Positions 1-8,010 of a stretch of DNA of 64,000 nt are shown one piece after another. Position numbers and translations under genes: made by a program. This stretch comes from Mucilaginibacter mallensis (GTDB lineage Bacteria > Bacteroidota > Bacteroidia > Sphingobacteriales > Sphingobacteriaceae): contig NZ_LT629740.1 in assembly GCF_900105165.1 (NCBI RefSeq), forward strand, positions 186,001 to 250,000, given 5' to 3'. Below the pieces are notes generated by a model, which made no database searches, had not been told where the DNA came from, and saw only the letters and a program-made list of their open reading frames with translations. Position 1 is the stretch's first letter. The number at the start of each line of letters is the position of its first letter.

Positions 1-965
1 TTGCTAAATTTTCGCGTACTTCAACCCCGGTTATGCTGCTGCAAATTAAGCACGAGGGCTTTATCGGCTATGGCGAGGCTTCAATGGTGCCCTACATGGG
101 CGAAACCTATGATACCGCTAATGCGCTTTTGAGCAAGGTTGATGTATCTCAGTTTAAATATCCTTTTGATTTTTCGGAGATTATCGCTTACCTCGATAGC
201 ATAGCTCCCGGCAACACCGCCATAAAAGCAGGAATTGATATTGCCCTGCACGATCTGGAAGGGAAGATTAAACAACAACCCTGCTGGCAATTACTAGGCA
301 GCAACCCGGCCACCATGCCCGTAACCAGCTTTACCATCGGTATTGATACACTGGATGTAATGCGCCAAAAGGTACTGGAAGCAGCCAGTGATTATAAAGT
401 GATAAAAGTAAAGCTGGGGCGCGATAATGATAAGGGACTGATCCAAACCATCCGCTCGGTAACTGATCTGCCGCTATACGTTGATGCCAACCAGGGCTGG
501 ACCGACCTTGAAAAAAGCCTCGACCTCACCTACTGGCTGCAGGAACAAGGCGTGCTGTTGATTGAGCAGCCCATGCTAAAAACCGACACCGACAGCAATG
601 CCTGGCTTACAGAACGGAGTCCGCTGCCCATCATAGCCGATGAGGCCGTACAACGTTTGGCTGATATTGAAAAGCTAAAGGGGGCTTATCATGGCATCAA
701 CATAAAACTCATGAAATCGGCAGGCATGTACGAGGCGCACCAGATGCTGCTGAAGGCTCGTGAGCTGGATCTAAAAGTAATGATAGGCTGCATGACCGAA
801 ACCAGCTGTGCCGCCCTCGCTGGTGCCGCCCTCGCCCCGCAATGTGATTGGGCCGATCTGGACGGACCGTTTTTAACCAGTAATAACCCTTTTAAACTGC
901 CGGAGTTTGTGGATGGGAAATGGGTATTGGGGAATGAGAGTGGATTAGGGTTGGAGCTGCTGTAA
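1..965 (+). CDS. L-Ala-D/L-Glu (dipeptide) epimerase, 5' end outside window
   Basis: Enolase-superfamily member of the muconate-lactonizing subgroup. It probably epimerizes L-Ala-D/L-Glu or similar dipeptides released during murein recycling in the cytoplasm. The reading frame is open from base 3, and the residues before the first ATG (AKFSRTSTPV) match the family's usual pre-barrel sequence, so the true start lies upstream and the ATG at 33 is internal. Visible motifs in order are the catalytic KVK (IKVKLGRD), the metal ligands in DANQGW, IEQP and ADEAV, the second catalytic lysine region IKLMKSAG, and the C-terminal GCMTETSCA loop. Substrate is inferred from family only. Confidence 0.85.
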   Translation, partial: AKFSRTSTPVMLLQIKHEGFIGYGEASMVPYMGETYDTANALLSKVDVSQFKYPFDFSEIIAYLDSIAPGNTAIKAGIDIALHDLEGKIKQQPCWQLLGSNPATMPVTSFTIGIDTLDVMRQKVLEAASDYKVIKVKLGRDNDKGLIQTIRSVTDLPLYVDANQGWTDLEKSLDLTYWLQEQGVLLIEQPMLKTDTDSNAWLTERSPLPIIADEAVQRLADIEKLKGAYHGINIKLMKSAGMYEAHQMLLKARELDLKVMIGCMTETSCAALAGAALAPQCDWADLDGPFLTSNNPFKLPEFVDGKWVLGNESGLGLELL

Positions 966-985
966 TAACCCAATTAATGTGCGCC

Positions 986-1059
986 GGGTCATGCTGAGGC
1001 ACTCGAAGCATAAGCGTAAAGGCCTTTGTCCACACACTTCGAGTACCTCAGTGTGACCC
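986..1059. repeat. Intergenic inverted repeat, 23-bp arms
   Basis: Arms 986-1008 and 1037-1059 are near-perfect inverted copies (GGGTCA..CTGAGG.ACTCGAAG against its complement, three mismatches) around a 28-base spacer. It lies just after the epimerase stop. A right-arm-like fragment (ATGCTTCGTACCTCAGCATG) recurs near 6750-6771, so this is a dispersed family. It could fold as a terminator-like hairpin but has no T-run. Confidence 0.75.
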
Positions 1060-1073
1060 CAAATATAGCCAAA

Positions 1074-1155
1074 CGTCATTGCGAGGAACGAAGCAATCCC
1101 TAACTATACAGAGCGGCTCTGCTAATCGGGGATTGCTTCGTTCCTCGCAATGACG
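1074..1155. repeat. Perfect inverted repeat, 27-bp arms
   Basis: Arms 1074-1100 and 1129-1155 are exact reverse complements (CGTCATTGCGAGGAACGAAG and on to ATCCC). The spacer holds a smaller hairpin (AGAG-CGG-CTCT). Together with the element at 986-1059 it fills the gap between the epimerase and the convergent SPFH gene. The size and structure suggest a palindromic repeat (MITE- or REP-like) rather than a regulatory site. Confidence 0.8.
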
Positions 1156-1184
1156 CTCGGAGAATATTCAATTCGTGCTAACCC

Positions 1185-2090
1185 CTACTTATCACTCAAA
1201 ATAATCGGCGAACTTTTGCCGCCATTCATGATAATGATCTTGGTGTTTGGCGATAGGGCAATATCCTTTTGCGCCAATATAGTTTGATATTGCAATTGTT
1301 TATCCGTTAACCCGGTTGAGATGATCTTTTGGTAGTCGGCAATACCCTGTGCTTCTACACGCTTACGGTCGGCTTCCTGGCGTTCCTTTTGCAGTACGAA
1401 CTGCATCTTTTGAGCATCCTGCTCAGCCTGGATCTTTGATTCAATACTCTCGCGCACACTGGCGGGCAGGGTTATATTGCGTACCAATATCTGCTGTACT
1501 TCCAGGCCATTTTTAACGAAATTATCGCTGATGGTTTTGTTGATCTTATATTGAAACTCTTCCCTTTTTGAGGAGTATAGATCAACGGCCTGGTAGTTTA
1601 CCGCATTATCACGTATAGCGGTACGGGTTATAGGGCGAACGATTTTTTTCTCATAATCCACGCCAATGTTTTGCAAAATATAAGGCGCTCGTGATGGTGT
1701 TACTTTATACAGTACAGAAAGATCAATAGTGACCTCCAACCCGTCGGACGATAAAACCCTGATCGCATCATCTCCCTCAACCTGCCCTTCGCTACTTTTG
1801 GCACTCATGGTATAGTTTTGGGTTTGAATGTCAAAGGTAGTTACGTTAACCAGCGGGTTTATAATGTGCGGGCCGCTTTCCAGCACTTCGTCCTGTACTT
1901 TACCAAACAGTGATTGCACACCCAGTTCCCCAGGTTCAATAACCTTGAACGCGGATAGCGCCAGCCCGATAACTATAACTACTGCTCCCACGATGCTAAC
2001 AACACCGGAGAAATGGCTGCCAGGTTCGGGCGAGCGTTTGAGCACCATACCTACAATGAGTATGATGACACCTAAAATTGCTATAAGCAT
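1185..2090 (-). CDS. SPFH/Band 7 (prohibitin-family) membrane protein
   Basis: 301 aa. Two hydrophobic segments at the N-terminus (about residues 2-17 and 29-48) are followed by an SPFH/Band 7 domain (about 49-230, starting VIEPGELGVQSLFGKV) and a charged, Ala/Glu/Gln-rich helical tail. The region with RNITLPASVRESIESKIQAE is typical of prohibitin-type SPFH proteins. Such proteins form large membrane-bound rings or scaffolds that can modulate FtsH-type proteases; no partner gene is visible here. The two small genes downstream of its start (61-aa membrane protein and rhodanese) lie on the same strand and could be co-transcribed upstream of it. Confidence 0.85.
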   Translation of the reverse strand: MLIAILGVIILIVGMVLKRSPEPGSHFSGVVSIVGAVVIVIGLALSAFKVIEPGELGVQSLFGKVQDEVLESGPHIINPLVNVTTFDIQTQNYTMSAKSSEGQVEGDDAIRVLSSDGLEVTIDLSVLYKVTPSRAPYILQNIGVDYEKKIVRPITRTAIRDNAVNYQAVDLYSSKREEFQYKINKTISDNFVKNGLEVQQILVRNITLPASVRESIESKIQAEQDAQKMQFVLQKERQEADRKRVEAQGIADYQKIISTGLTDKQLQYQTILAQKDIALSPNTKIIIMNGGKSSPIILSDK

Positions 2091-2098
2091 GGTGTAAT

Positions 2099-2284
2099 TT
2101 ATGGTTTCTTTAAGTTTTTTATAGCCTTTAACAACTTTATCTTTTGCATAACAAAAAAGATAAGCGCGAAAATAGCCAGGAAGATGAGCACAAAGCTTCT
2201 TTTATCAAACGCGAGATACCCTAATACCAAGCTCCCTACAATGCTCAGATTGTAAAACAGGTTAAGCATTGCTTTTTTAAACAT
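2099..2284 (-). CDS. Small two-helix membrane protein
   Basis: 61 aa with two hydrophobic segments (about residues 8-24 and 30-46) and a Lys-rich C-terminal tail (KIKLLKAIKNLKKP). The 8-bp gap to the SPFH gene downstream and the 3-bp gap from the rhodanese upstream support a real gene in a three-gene unit. It resembles short uncharacterized membrane proteins of Sphingobacteriaceae (possibly DUF6358), but that is from memory. Function unknown. Confidence 0.6.
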   Translation of the reverse strand: MFKKAMLNLFYNLSIVGSLVLGYLAFDKRSFVLIFLAIFALIFFVMQKIKLLKAIKNLKKP

Positions 2285-2287
2285 AGC

Positions 2288-2602
2288 TTAGTATACGTTT
2301 ATGGTTGGGTCAATCTCATTTGCCCAGGCTAAAATGCCGCCGGTTAAATTATAAAGATTGGTATATCCCAGTTGCTCTAACTGCATAATAGCCGCTGCAC
2401 TGCGTTTACCGCTGCGGCATTGTACAATAACGGGTTTATCTCTTGACACTTTATCAGCCTCAATTAAAATACCGCCAAGGGGTATCAATGTACCACCCAG
2501 GTTTGATACTTCATATTCAAAATCTTCCCTTACGTCAATAAGTTGAAAATCTTCATGGTTATCCATTTTTTCCTTTAATTCCTGTACGCTAATTTCTTTC
2601 AT
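2288..2602 (-). CDS. Rhodanese-like domain protein
   Basis: Single-domain rhodanese of about 104 aa, starting at MKEISVQELKEKM; an ATG seven codons further upstream is in frame, but the domain begins at this Met. The active-site loop CRSGKRS carries the catalytic cysteine, and LIDVRE is the conserved N-terminal motif. The six-residue loop is typical of sulfurtransferases rather than Cdc25-like phosphatases. There is no signal peptide, so it is cytoplasmic. The physiological sulfur donor and acceptor cannot be read from context. It heads the unit continuing into the small membrane protein and SPFH gene. Confidence 0.85.
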   Translation of the reverse strand: MKEISVQELKEKMDNHEDFQLIDVREDFEYEVSNLGGTLIPLGGILIEADKVSRDKPVIVQCRSGKRSAAAIMQLEQLGYTNLYNLTGGILAWANEIDPTINVY

Positions 2603-2722
2603 GTTATTGTAAATAAAAACCAAAGTTAGGTTTTAGCATTTATATTTAATGCTAAGTTTTGTAACAATAGCTCGCTAATGGCGTTTCATATTATAATTTC
2701 TAATAATACACAATAATACGTA

Positions 2723-3841
2723 ATGAAAAAAGTTACACGCTTTTTCTGGTTCTGTTCAGGAGCGCATATAGATACATTGAAAAAATACCCTATTGAACAC
2801 AATAAGTATGTGGGCATTGGGGCAACTATATTCTTTACAGCCCTGTTTGCATCACTTTCGGGTGGGTATGCCATGTACTTTGTATTCAGCGGCAGTGCCT
2901 TTGCGGTAGGGTTTGCTATATTGTTTGGGTTGATATGGGGTACGGCCATCTTTAACATGGACCGCTACATCGTATCGAGTATCAACAAGGAAGGTACCAC
3001 AAACCAGCAGATATTACAGGCCTCGCCGCGTATTTTACTGGCGATAATGATAGGGGTAGTTATCTCCCGGCCCATTGAGCTGAAGATATTTGATAAGGAG
3101 ATTCGCCAGAAATTAAAGAACGCCTACATCAAAGGCCAGCACCGTAAAATTGATACTTTGGAGAAAACCTACACCCAAAAGTACGCGATGGAGATGGGGA
3201 AAGATGTAGACCTGAAAAAAGAAAAAGATTCGCTGGAGAAGGATATTAACCGGTCGCGTTACCAGTTAAACCAGGAGGTTTTTGGCGATAAAACCAATCA
3301 AACGTCGGGTATAACCGGTTATGGTACTTATGCCAAACAAAAGCAGGCGGTACTGGAGGAAAAGGAAAACCGACTAAAAACGGTTACCGACGACCAGGGC
3401 AAAATGGATGATTATCTGGGACGTCGTAAAGACTATGAAGGTTTGAATAGCCTGCGCTTATTTTCCGATCAGCAACTGGATAGCCTCTCGAATGTTGCCG
3501 GTTTTGCCGACCGTAACTGGGCGCTCGGACAGCTAGGCTATAATGATGACGGTAGCCGTAATTTAGATACCTATCTGGCTGAAACATTCATCAGCTGGTT
3601 ATTCATTTTGTTTGAATGCTTGCCGGTGTTTGTAAAGCTGATGTCGCCTAAGGGGCCATATGATGTTGCACTAGCCAAAATAAGTGAAGCCAATATCCAT
3701 TTTGCCGAAAAGGATAAGGACCGCGATATTGCGGTAACAGATAGTGTATATGATTATCACCTTGATAAGGATGTAGAGAAGAAAAAGCGGCTGATATCAG
3801 GACAATCGGAGTATGATATTGAACGGCATCAGTACGATTAG
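2723..3841 (+). CDS. DUF4407 domain membrane protein
   Basis: 372 aa. Three transmembrane segments lie in the N-terminal third (about residues 28-52, 55-77, 98-115), then a long charged, probably coiled-coil region (about 120-235), then a fourth hydrophobic segment (about 283-305: FISWLFILFECLPVFVKLM) and a charged tail. This layout matches DUF4407 proteins, which have no established function. The N-terminal motif FWFCSGAHIDTLKKYP is characteristic of the family in Bacteroidota. It is transcribed alone, divergently from the rhodanese. Confidence 0.75.
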   Translation: MKKVTRFFWFCSGAHIDTLKKYPIEHNKYVGIGATIFFTALFASLSGGYAMYFVFSGSAFAVGFAILFGLIWGTAIFNMDRYIVSSINKEGTTNQQILQASPRILLAIMIGVVISRPIELKIFDKEIRQKLKNAYIKGQHRKIDTLEKTYTQKYAMEMGKDVDLKKEKDSLEKDINRSRYQLNQEVFGDKTNQTSGITGYGTYAKQKQAVLEEKENRLKTVTDDQGKMDDYLGRRKDYEGLNSLRLFSDQQLDSLSNVAGFADRNWALGQLGYNDDGSRNLDTYLAETFISWLFILFECLPVFVKLMSPKGPYDVALAKISEANIHFAEKDKDRDIAVTDSVYDYHLDKDVEKKKRLISGQSEYDIERHQYD

Positions 3842-4021
3842 ATGAACCAGGATTTAACAGATTTATTGGATTTTCAGGATGTGAATTTCTGTGTGTCCAC
3901 ATTTCTATGTATTCGCAGGGTCTCTCGCAGTGGACCCTGCGCTTTTATATTCCCCACGTAATAAATTTGATAGTAAATTTTTACTGAATTTGTGTTAATT
4001 TGAGCGATCTAATTGATCTCG

Positions 4022-5896
4022 ATGAAAAAACTGTTCCTGATAACTACTTTGTGTTTATTTGTTGCCAATATTTTTGCGCAAACACCCCCAAAAGCGATTT
4101 TCTACTCCATCTCATTTCCTAACGCGGTACACCACGAAGCCGAAATTGTGATGACCATACCACAAGCCCCCAGCGGCGCTTTTAAGGTTAGGATGAGCCG
4201 CTCATCAGCCGGGCGGTATGCAACACATGAATTTGGTAAAAATATTTATAACGTTAAGGGAAGCACTGTTGACGGTGCAGATATACCGCTTAAACAAATT
4301 GAAGGCGATGTATATGAAGTTAATGAGGACCATCCGGCAACAGTAAAAATAAGCTATACCCTTTTTGCTAACTGGACTGATGGTACCTATGCATCTATAG
4401 ATGATAGTCACGCGCATTTAAATATGCCGGCTGTATGTATGTGGGTGCCGGGGCAAACAGACAGGCCTATTACATTAGAGCTGAATGATTTGGACAAATA
4501 CGGCTGGAAAGTGGCTACGCAATTAAAACATGAGGGTGTGAATGTTTACAGTGCCCCTAACCTGCAATATTTAATGGATAGCCCAACAGAGCTATCAAAC
4601 TTTAAAGAAACCAGTTGGCAGGTTGTAAATACCGATGGTAAAACCGAAACCATAAATCTTACCGCTCACTCTGATGATAGTCAGGCTACCATTGATAATT
4701 TTGGTAAGATGGTACAAAAGGTAGTGCTGGAGGAAAAAGCAGTGTTTGGGGAACTGCCCACCTATGATTTTGGCGAATACACTTTTTTAACTGATGTATA
4801 CCCTACCAATTCAGGTGATGGCATGGAACACCGAAACTCTACCTGTATTGTTGAGGAGGATAAAAAAATTGAGGGAAATGAGATAGATGAGCTTAGTACA
4901 TTCTCGCATGAGTATTTTCATAGCTGGAACGTGAAACGCATCCGCCCGAAATCATTGGAGCCATTTAACTTTGAGCATGCCGACATGAGCAATGAACTTT
5001 GGTTTGCCGAAGGGTTTACCCAATATTATGGCGAATTGCTGCTGGTACGCTCAGGCTTTCACTCAGTTGATGATTATACCCAAACTATAGGCGGATTGGT
5101 GAACGCGGTATTAAAAACGCCTGCAGCCGCTAAATACTCTGCAACACAAATGAGCCGTTATGCTGTTTTTGCTGATAATGGCGTATCTATCGATCCGGTT
5201 AACCAAATTAATACTTTTACCACTTATTACTATTATGGCGGGGCCATTGCCCTGGCGCTCGACCTGCGTTTGCGCAGTGAGTTTAACCTAACGCTTGATG
5301 ATTATATGAAAGCGGTATGGCTGGCAGTGGGCAAGGTGCAAAAGCCATATATCATTCCTGATCTTGAAAAGGTATTAGGCAAGCTTACCAATAACCCCAA
5401 ATTTGCCGCCGACTTTTTTAAACAATACATATACGGTATCGAAAAAAATAATTACGAAGCCCTGCTGGCGAAAGCGGGCCTGGTACTGCGTAAGTCGAAC
5501 CCCGGTAAGGCATGGGCGGGGCCGCTATCAACCCGCTATGGCAGAAGACGTGCGGGCTTTGCAAAGGGCGATTCATATGATGGATTGCTGATACAAAGCA
5601 GCACCTTAATGGGGTCGCCTGTTTACAAAGCGGGACTTGATGCCGGCGACATTATTTTAAAGGCTGATGGGAAAAATGTTAAAGATGAACAAACCTTTGA
5701 AAACATAGTTGAAGGTAAAAGCATTGGCGATAAAATAGTGATCGACTATAAAAACCGTACAGGCGATCATCAAACAACTATTACGCTCGAAGAAAATCCT
5801 TATCTTGAGGTGGTAACCTTTGAAAAAGCTGGTAAAACGCTGACTAAAGATCAGCAGGATTTCCGTAACAGCTGGTTGCTATCAAAAGTAAAATAA
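4022..5896 (+). CDS. M61-family metallopeptidase with PDZ domain
   Basis: About 624 aa, exported: the N-terminus (MKKLFLITTLCLFVANIFAQ) is a signal peptide, which is why I prefer this Met over the ATG three codons upstream. The N-terminal beta domain is followed by the M61 catalytic domain with the zinc motif HEYFHSW (about residues 296-300) in the family signature NVKRIRP, and the third ligand Glu in WFAEGFTQYY. A C-terminal PDZ domain (about 510-600, SPVYKAGLDAGDIILKADG) probably binds substrate termini. M61 enzymes (glycyl aminopeptidase type) cleave peptides in the periplasm. Monocistronic or leading into the kinase gene 30 bp downstream. Confidence 0.88.
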   Translation: MKKLFLITTLCLFVANIFAQTPPKAIFYSISFPNAVHHEAEIVMTIPQAPSGAFKVRMSRSSAGRYATHEFGKNIYNVKGSTVDGADIPLKQIEGDVYEVNEDHPATVKISYTLFANWTDGTYASIDDSHAHLNMPAVCMWVPGQTDRPITLELNDLDKYGWKVATQLKHEGVNVYSAPNLQYLMDSPTELSNFKETSWQVVNTDGKTETINLTAHSDDSQATIDNFGKMVQKVVLEEKAVFGELPTYDFGEYTFLTDVYPTNSGDGMEHRNSTCIVEEDKKIEGNEIDELSTFSHEYFHSWNVKRIRPKSLEPFNFEHADMSNELWFAEGFTQYYGELLLVRSGFHSVDDYTQTIGGLVNAVLKTPAAAKYSATQMSRYAVFADNGVSIDPVNQINTFTTYYYYGGAIALALDLRLRSEFNLTLDDYMKAVWLAVGKVQKPYIIPDLEKVLGKLTNNPKFAADFFKQYIYGIEKNNYEALLAKAGLVLRKSNPGKAWAGPLSTRYGRRRAGFAKGDSYDGLLIQSSTLMGSPVYKAGLDAGDIILKADGKNVKDEQTFENIVEGKSIGDKIVIDYKNRTGDHQTTITLEENPYLEVVTFEKAGKTLTKDQQDFRNSWLLSKVK

Positions 5897-5926
5897 TTAA
5901 TACAGGATATTATTAGTAAAGAGATA

Positions 5927-6478
5927 ATGGAGGATAATATCCTGAAAATAGCCGTTGTAGGCCCGGAATCAACGGGAAAATCTACCATGTCGGCATATCT
6001 GGCAAAGCACTATAACACGGTTTGGGTACCGGAGTTTGCACGCGATTATTGCGCAGCATTAACCGAACCCTGCACCTGGCAGGATGAGATCAATATGTTT
6101 TACGGTCAGCTGGCACTAGAGGCGGAGTATTTGCCTAAGGCCAACGGCCTGCTCATTTGCGATACCACATTCATCACCGTAAAAATATGGAGTGACTATA
6201 CCTTTGGCCGCTCGCCGCAGGAGGTATTGGACGAACTGCCCGAACACCCCTATGATCTTTATCTGTTATTAAACATCGACCTGCCCTGGGAAGAAGACCC
6301 GCTGCGCGATTTTCCACACATGCGCGAGCATTTTATGGAGGTTTGGTATAAGGAGCTGCATGCTTTGGATGCCCGTTATGTATTGATATCGGGTACCGGT
6401 GAGGATAGGTATGAGAACGCGGTAAAGGCGGTGGATTCTTTTATTTCGGATTTCGGAAGTTCAATTTCGGAATTGTAA
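5927..6478 (+). CDS. NadR-like AAA-type kinase domain protein
   Basis: 183 aa P-loop protein. Walker A is GPESTGKST (about residues 12-20), followed by the typical FARDYC and TTFITVKIW segments of the ribosylnicotinamide-kinase half of NadR. The nucleotidyltransferase and DNA-binding domains of full-length NadR are absent, so it would phosphorylate nicotinamide riboside at most; this is inferred from the family. It lies 30 bp after the M61 peptidase on the same strand. A structured repeat begins 11 bp after its stop. Confidence 0.75.
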   Translation: MEDNILKIAVVGPESTGKSTMSAYLAKHYNTVWVPEFARDYCAALTEPCTWQDEINMFYGQLALEAEYLPKANGLLICDTTFITVKIWSDYTFGRSPQEVLDELPEHPYDLYLLLNIDLPWEEDPLRDFPHMREHFMEVWYKELHALDARYVLISGTGEDRYENAVKAVDSFISDFGSSISEL

Positions 6479-6489
6479 GAAATTTTCTT

Positions 6490-6570
6490 GCGTTAGCGAT
6501 GGTAGCGGATACCGGCCTTGTGATTAAGGCCTGTGCAGTATGAGCGTACAGCGCGAGCCGCAGGCAACGC
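6490..6570 (+). other. Structured 81-bp element after NadR-like gene
   Basis: The ends pair (GCGTT 6490-6494 with AACGC 6566-6570), and an internal perfect hairpin GGCCTT-GTGATT-AAGGCC spans 6514-6531. A purine-rich segment (GCGATGGTAGCGGATACC) precedes the hairpin and a GC-rich segment (GAGCGTACAGCGCGAGCCGC) follows. It starts 11 bp after a stop codon and has no coding capacity. It could be a structured 3' UTR or small RNA element, or a mobile palindromic repeat. I recall similar sequences after genes in other Bacteroidota but cannot check. Confidence 0.5.
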
Positions 6571-6590
6571 CCTATATAAAAACCTAATCT

Positions 6591-6634
6591 TTGTGACCTT
6601 TGTGGTTTGAGATTGTTAACCACAAAGGTCACAA
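6591..6634. repeat. 17-bp-arm inverted repeat
   Basis: Perfect inverted arms 6591-6607 and 6618-6634 (TTGTGACCTTTGTGGTT and complement) around a 10-base loop. Direct copies of the word (CACAAAG) continue to about 6657. It lies within the 405-bp gap before the sigma factor. The rest of the gap (6660-6830) holds a degraded copy of the repeat at 986-1059 and nothing that looks coding. Confidence 0.75.
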
Positions 6635-6834
6635 AGAGATTCACAAAGAAACACAAAGGCTTTAATTATCCCATATCTTCCTATTCTGAGTGATAGCGAA
6701 GACCTGTCCGCGTTCAATAACCGAGCGATCACTTGCCGCTTTTACAATAGATGCTTCGTACCTCAGCATGACAATTGGGAAAGGAAAAACTCCGAAATCG
6801 AAATTCACAAATCCGAAATAAACTTTACCTTACA

Positions 6835-6866
6835 TGCAACGTTCGTAAAAACGTTGTGTCTTATTA
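6835..6866 (+). promoter_or_regulatory. Putative ECF-type promoter of the sigma operon
   Basis: TGCAACGTT at 6835-6843 and TGTCTTA at 6857-6863 give an AAC-N17-GTC arrangement, which is the classic ECF sigma -35/-10 pattern. It ends about 20 bp before the sigma start, which fits autoregulation. Assignment is by pattern only. The two AACGTT words also form an imperfect palindrome. Confidence 0.5.
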
Positions 6867-6883
6867 TTTGAAAGCTGCAAAAT

Positions 6884-7444
6884 TTGGAATCGGAAGTATA
6901 CATAGATAAGCATTATAGCCTGGTGGCTGAGTGCAAGCAGGGCAGTAAAAAGGCCTGCTACGAGCTATACCGCTTATATTCGAAGGCAATGTTAAACGTT
7001 GCCTTTAGGATAGTTGGTAATATTGGCGATGCTGAAGATGTTTTGCAGGAGGCTTTTCTGGATGCCTTTAAAAAGGTAAAGGATTTTAGGCAGGAAACCA
7101 CTTTCGGGCTTTGGCTAAAACAGATAGTGGTTCATAGGGCCATAAACTTGTTAAGGAAGCGCAAGATGGACCTGATTGAACTTGAAGGTGACCAGATTGA
7201 AAATATACCTGATGAAGAAGCAGAGGATGATGAGGAAATATTATTTAAGGTAGAGCAGGTTAAAGAGGCAATAAAATTATTGCCCGAGGGTTACCGGGTT
7301 GTACTATCGCTTTACTTGCTTGAAGGTTACGACCATGAGGAGATAGGGCAGGTATTGAATATATCAGAAAACACCTCGAGAACGCAGTTTTTGAGGGCGA
7401 AAAGAAAGTTAATGGAGATTTTAAAAAATAGAGGGATAGCATAA
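6884..7444 (+). CDS. ECF RNA polymerase sigma factor
   Basis: 186 aa with region 2 (about residues 25-92, IVGNIGDAEDVLQEAFLDAFKK) and region 4 (about 125-180, LPEGYRVVLSLYLLEGYDHEEIG), and no other domain. The start is TTG: an in-frame stop lies five codons upstream, and the next ATG would remove part of region 2. It overlaps the next gene by one base (TAATG), so the two are translationally coupled. The operon (sigma, single-TM anti-sigma, secreted protein) indicates envelope-responsive control. A putative ECF promoter at 6835-6866 suggests autoregulation. Confidence 0.88.
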   Translation: MESEVYIDKHYSLVAECKQGSKKACYELYRLYSKAMLNVAFRIVGNIGDAEDVLQEAFLDAFKKVKDFRQETTFGLWLKQIVVHRAINLLRKRKMDLIELEGDQIENIPDEEAEDDEEILFKVEQVKEAIKLLPEGYRVVLSLYLLEGYDHEEIGQVLNISENTSRTQFLRAKRKLMEILKNRGIA

Positions 7445-8010
7445 TGAGCAAGCGATTAGAAGATTTTATAAAAGCTAACAGAGAAGAATTTGACGACCTG
7501 GAGCCAAAAGTAGACTTATGGAGCAGGATTGAACAGGAACTGCCTGCACAAGAGGCTGAGATGGTAAAAAAGCGCGAGGCAAAAACATTTTCCTTAGGCT
7601 TTGTGCTGCGGGTAGCGGCAACGGTAATACTGGTAATGGGCGTAAGCTTTCTGTTTTACCTAAGGAGCGAAAAAACTACAAGCGTAGACCTGGCCGCCAT
7701 AAACCCGGAATACGCTAAACAACAAATGCATTATGCATCGTTGGTAGAAGCCAAGCGTACCGAATTAAAGGCAATTGCCAAAACAGACCCGCAACTGTAC
7801 AAGGAATTTAGCGGGGAGATTGCAAAAATGGACTCAACATATAATAAACTGAATAGCGATTTAGCCACCAGCCCCAACCAGGAGCTTGTTTTACATGCAA
7901 TGATCCGGAACTTGCAGATACAAACAGAGGTGCTTAGCCAACAATTGAGTGTGCTTGAGCAATACAACCAAATGAAAAAAGATCAAAAAAATGAAACTAA
8001 GGATATTTAA
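7444..8010 (+). CDS. Probable anti-sigma factor, single-pass membrane protein
   Basis: 188 aa. A cytoplasmic N-terminal segment of about 55 residues (MSKRLEDFIKANREEFDDLEPKVDLWSRIE), one transmembrane helix (about 55-73, FVLRVAATVILVMGVSFLF) and a periplasmic helical region fit an ECF anti-sigma protein. No zinc-binding HxxxCxxC motif is present, so it is not a ZAS-type anti-sigma. The role is inferred mainly from topology and its one-base overlap with the sigma gene. Its 3' end overlaps the next gene by 20 bp. Confidence 0.7.
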   Translation: MSKRLEDFIKANREEFDDLEPKVDLWSRIEQELPAQEAEMVKKREAKTFSLGFVLRVAATVILVMGVSFLFYLRSEKTTSVDLAAINPEYAKQQMHYASLVEAKRTELKAIAKTDPQLYKEFSGEIAKMDSTYNKLNSDLATSPNQELVLHAMIRNLQIQTEVLSQQLSVLEQYNQMKKDQKNETKDI

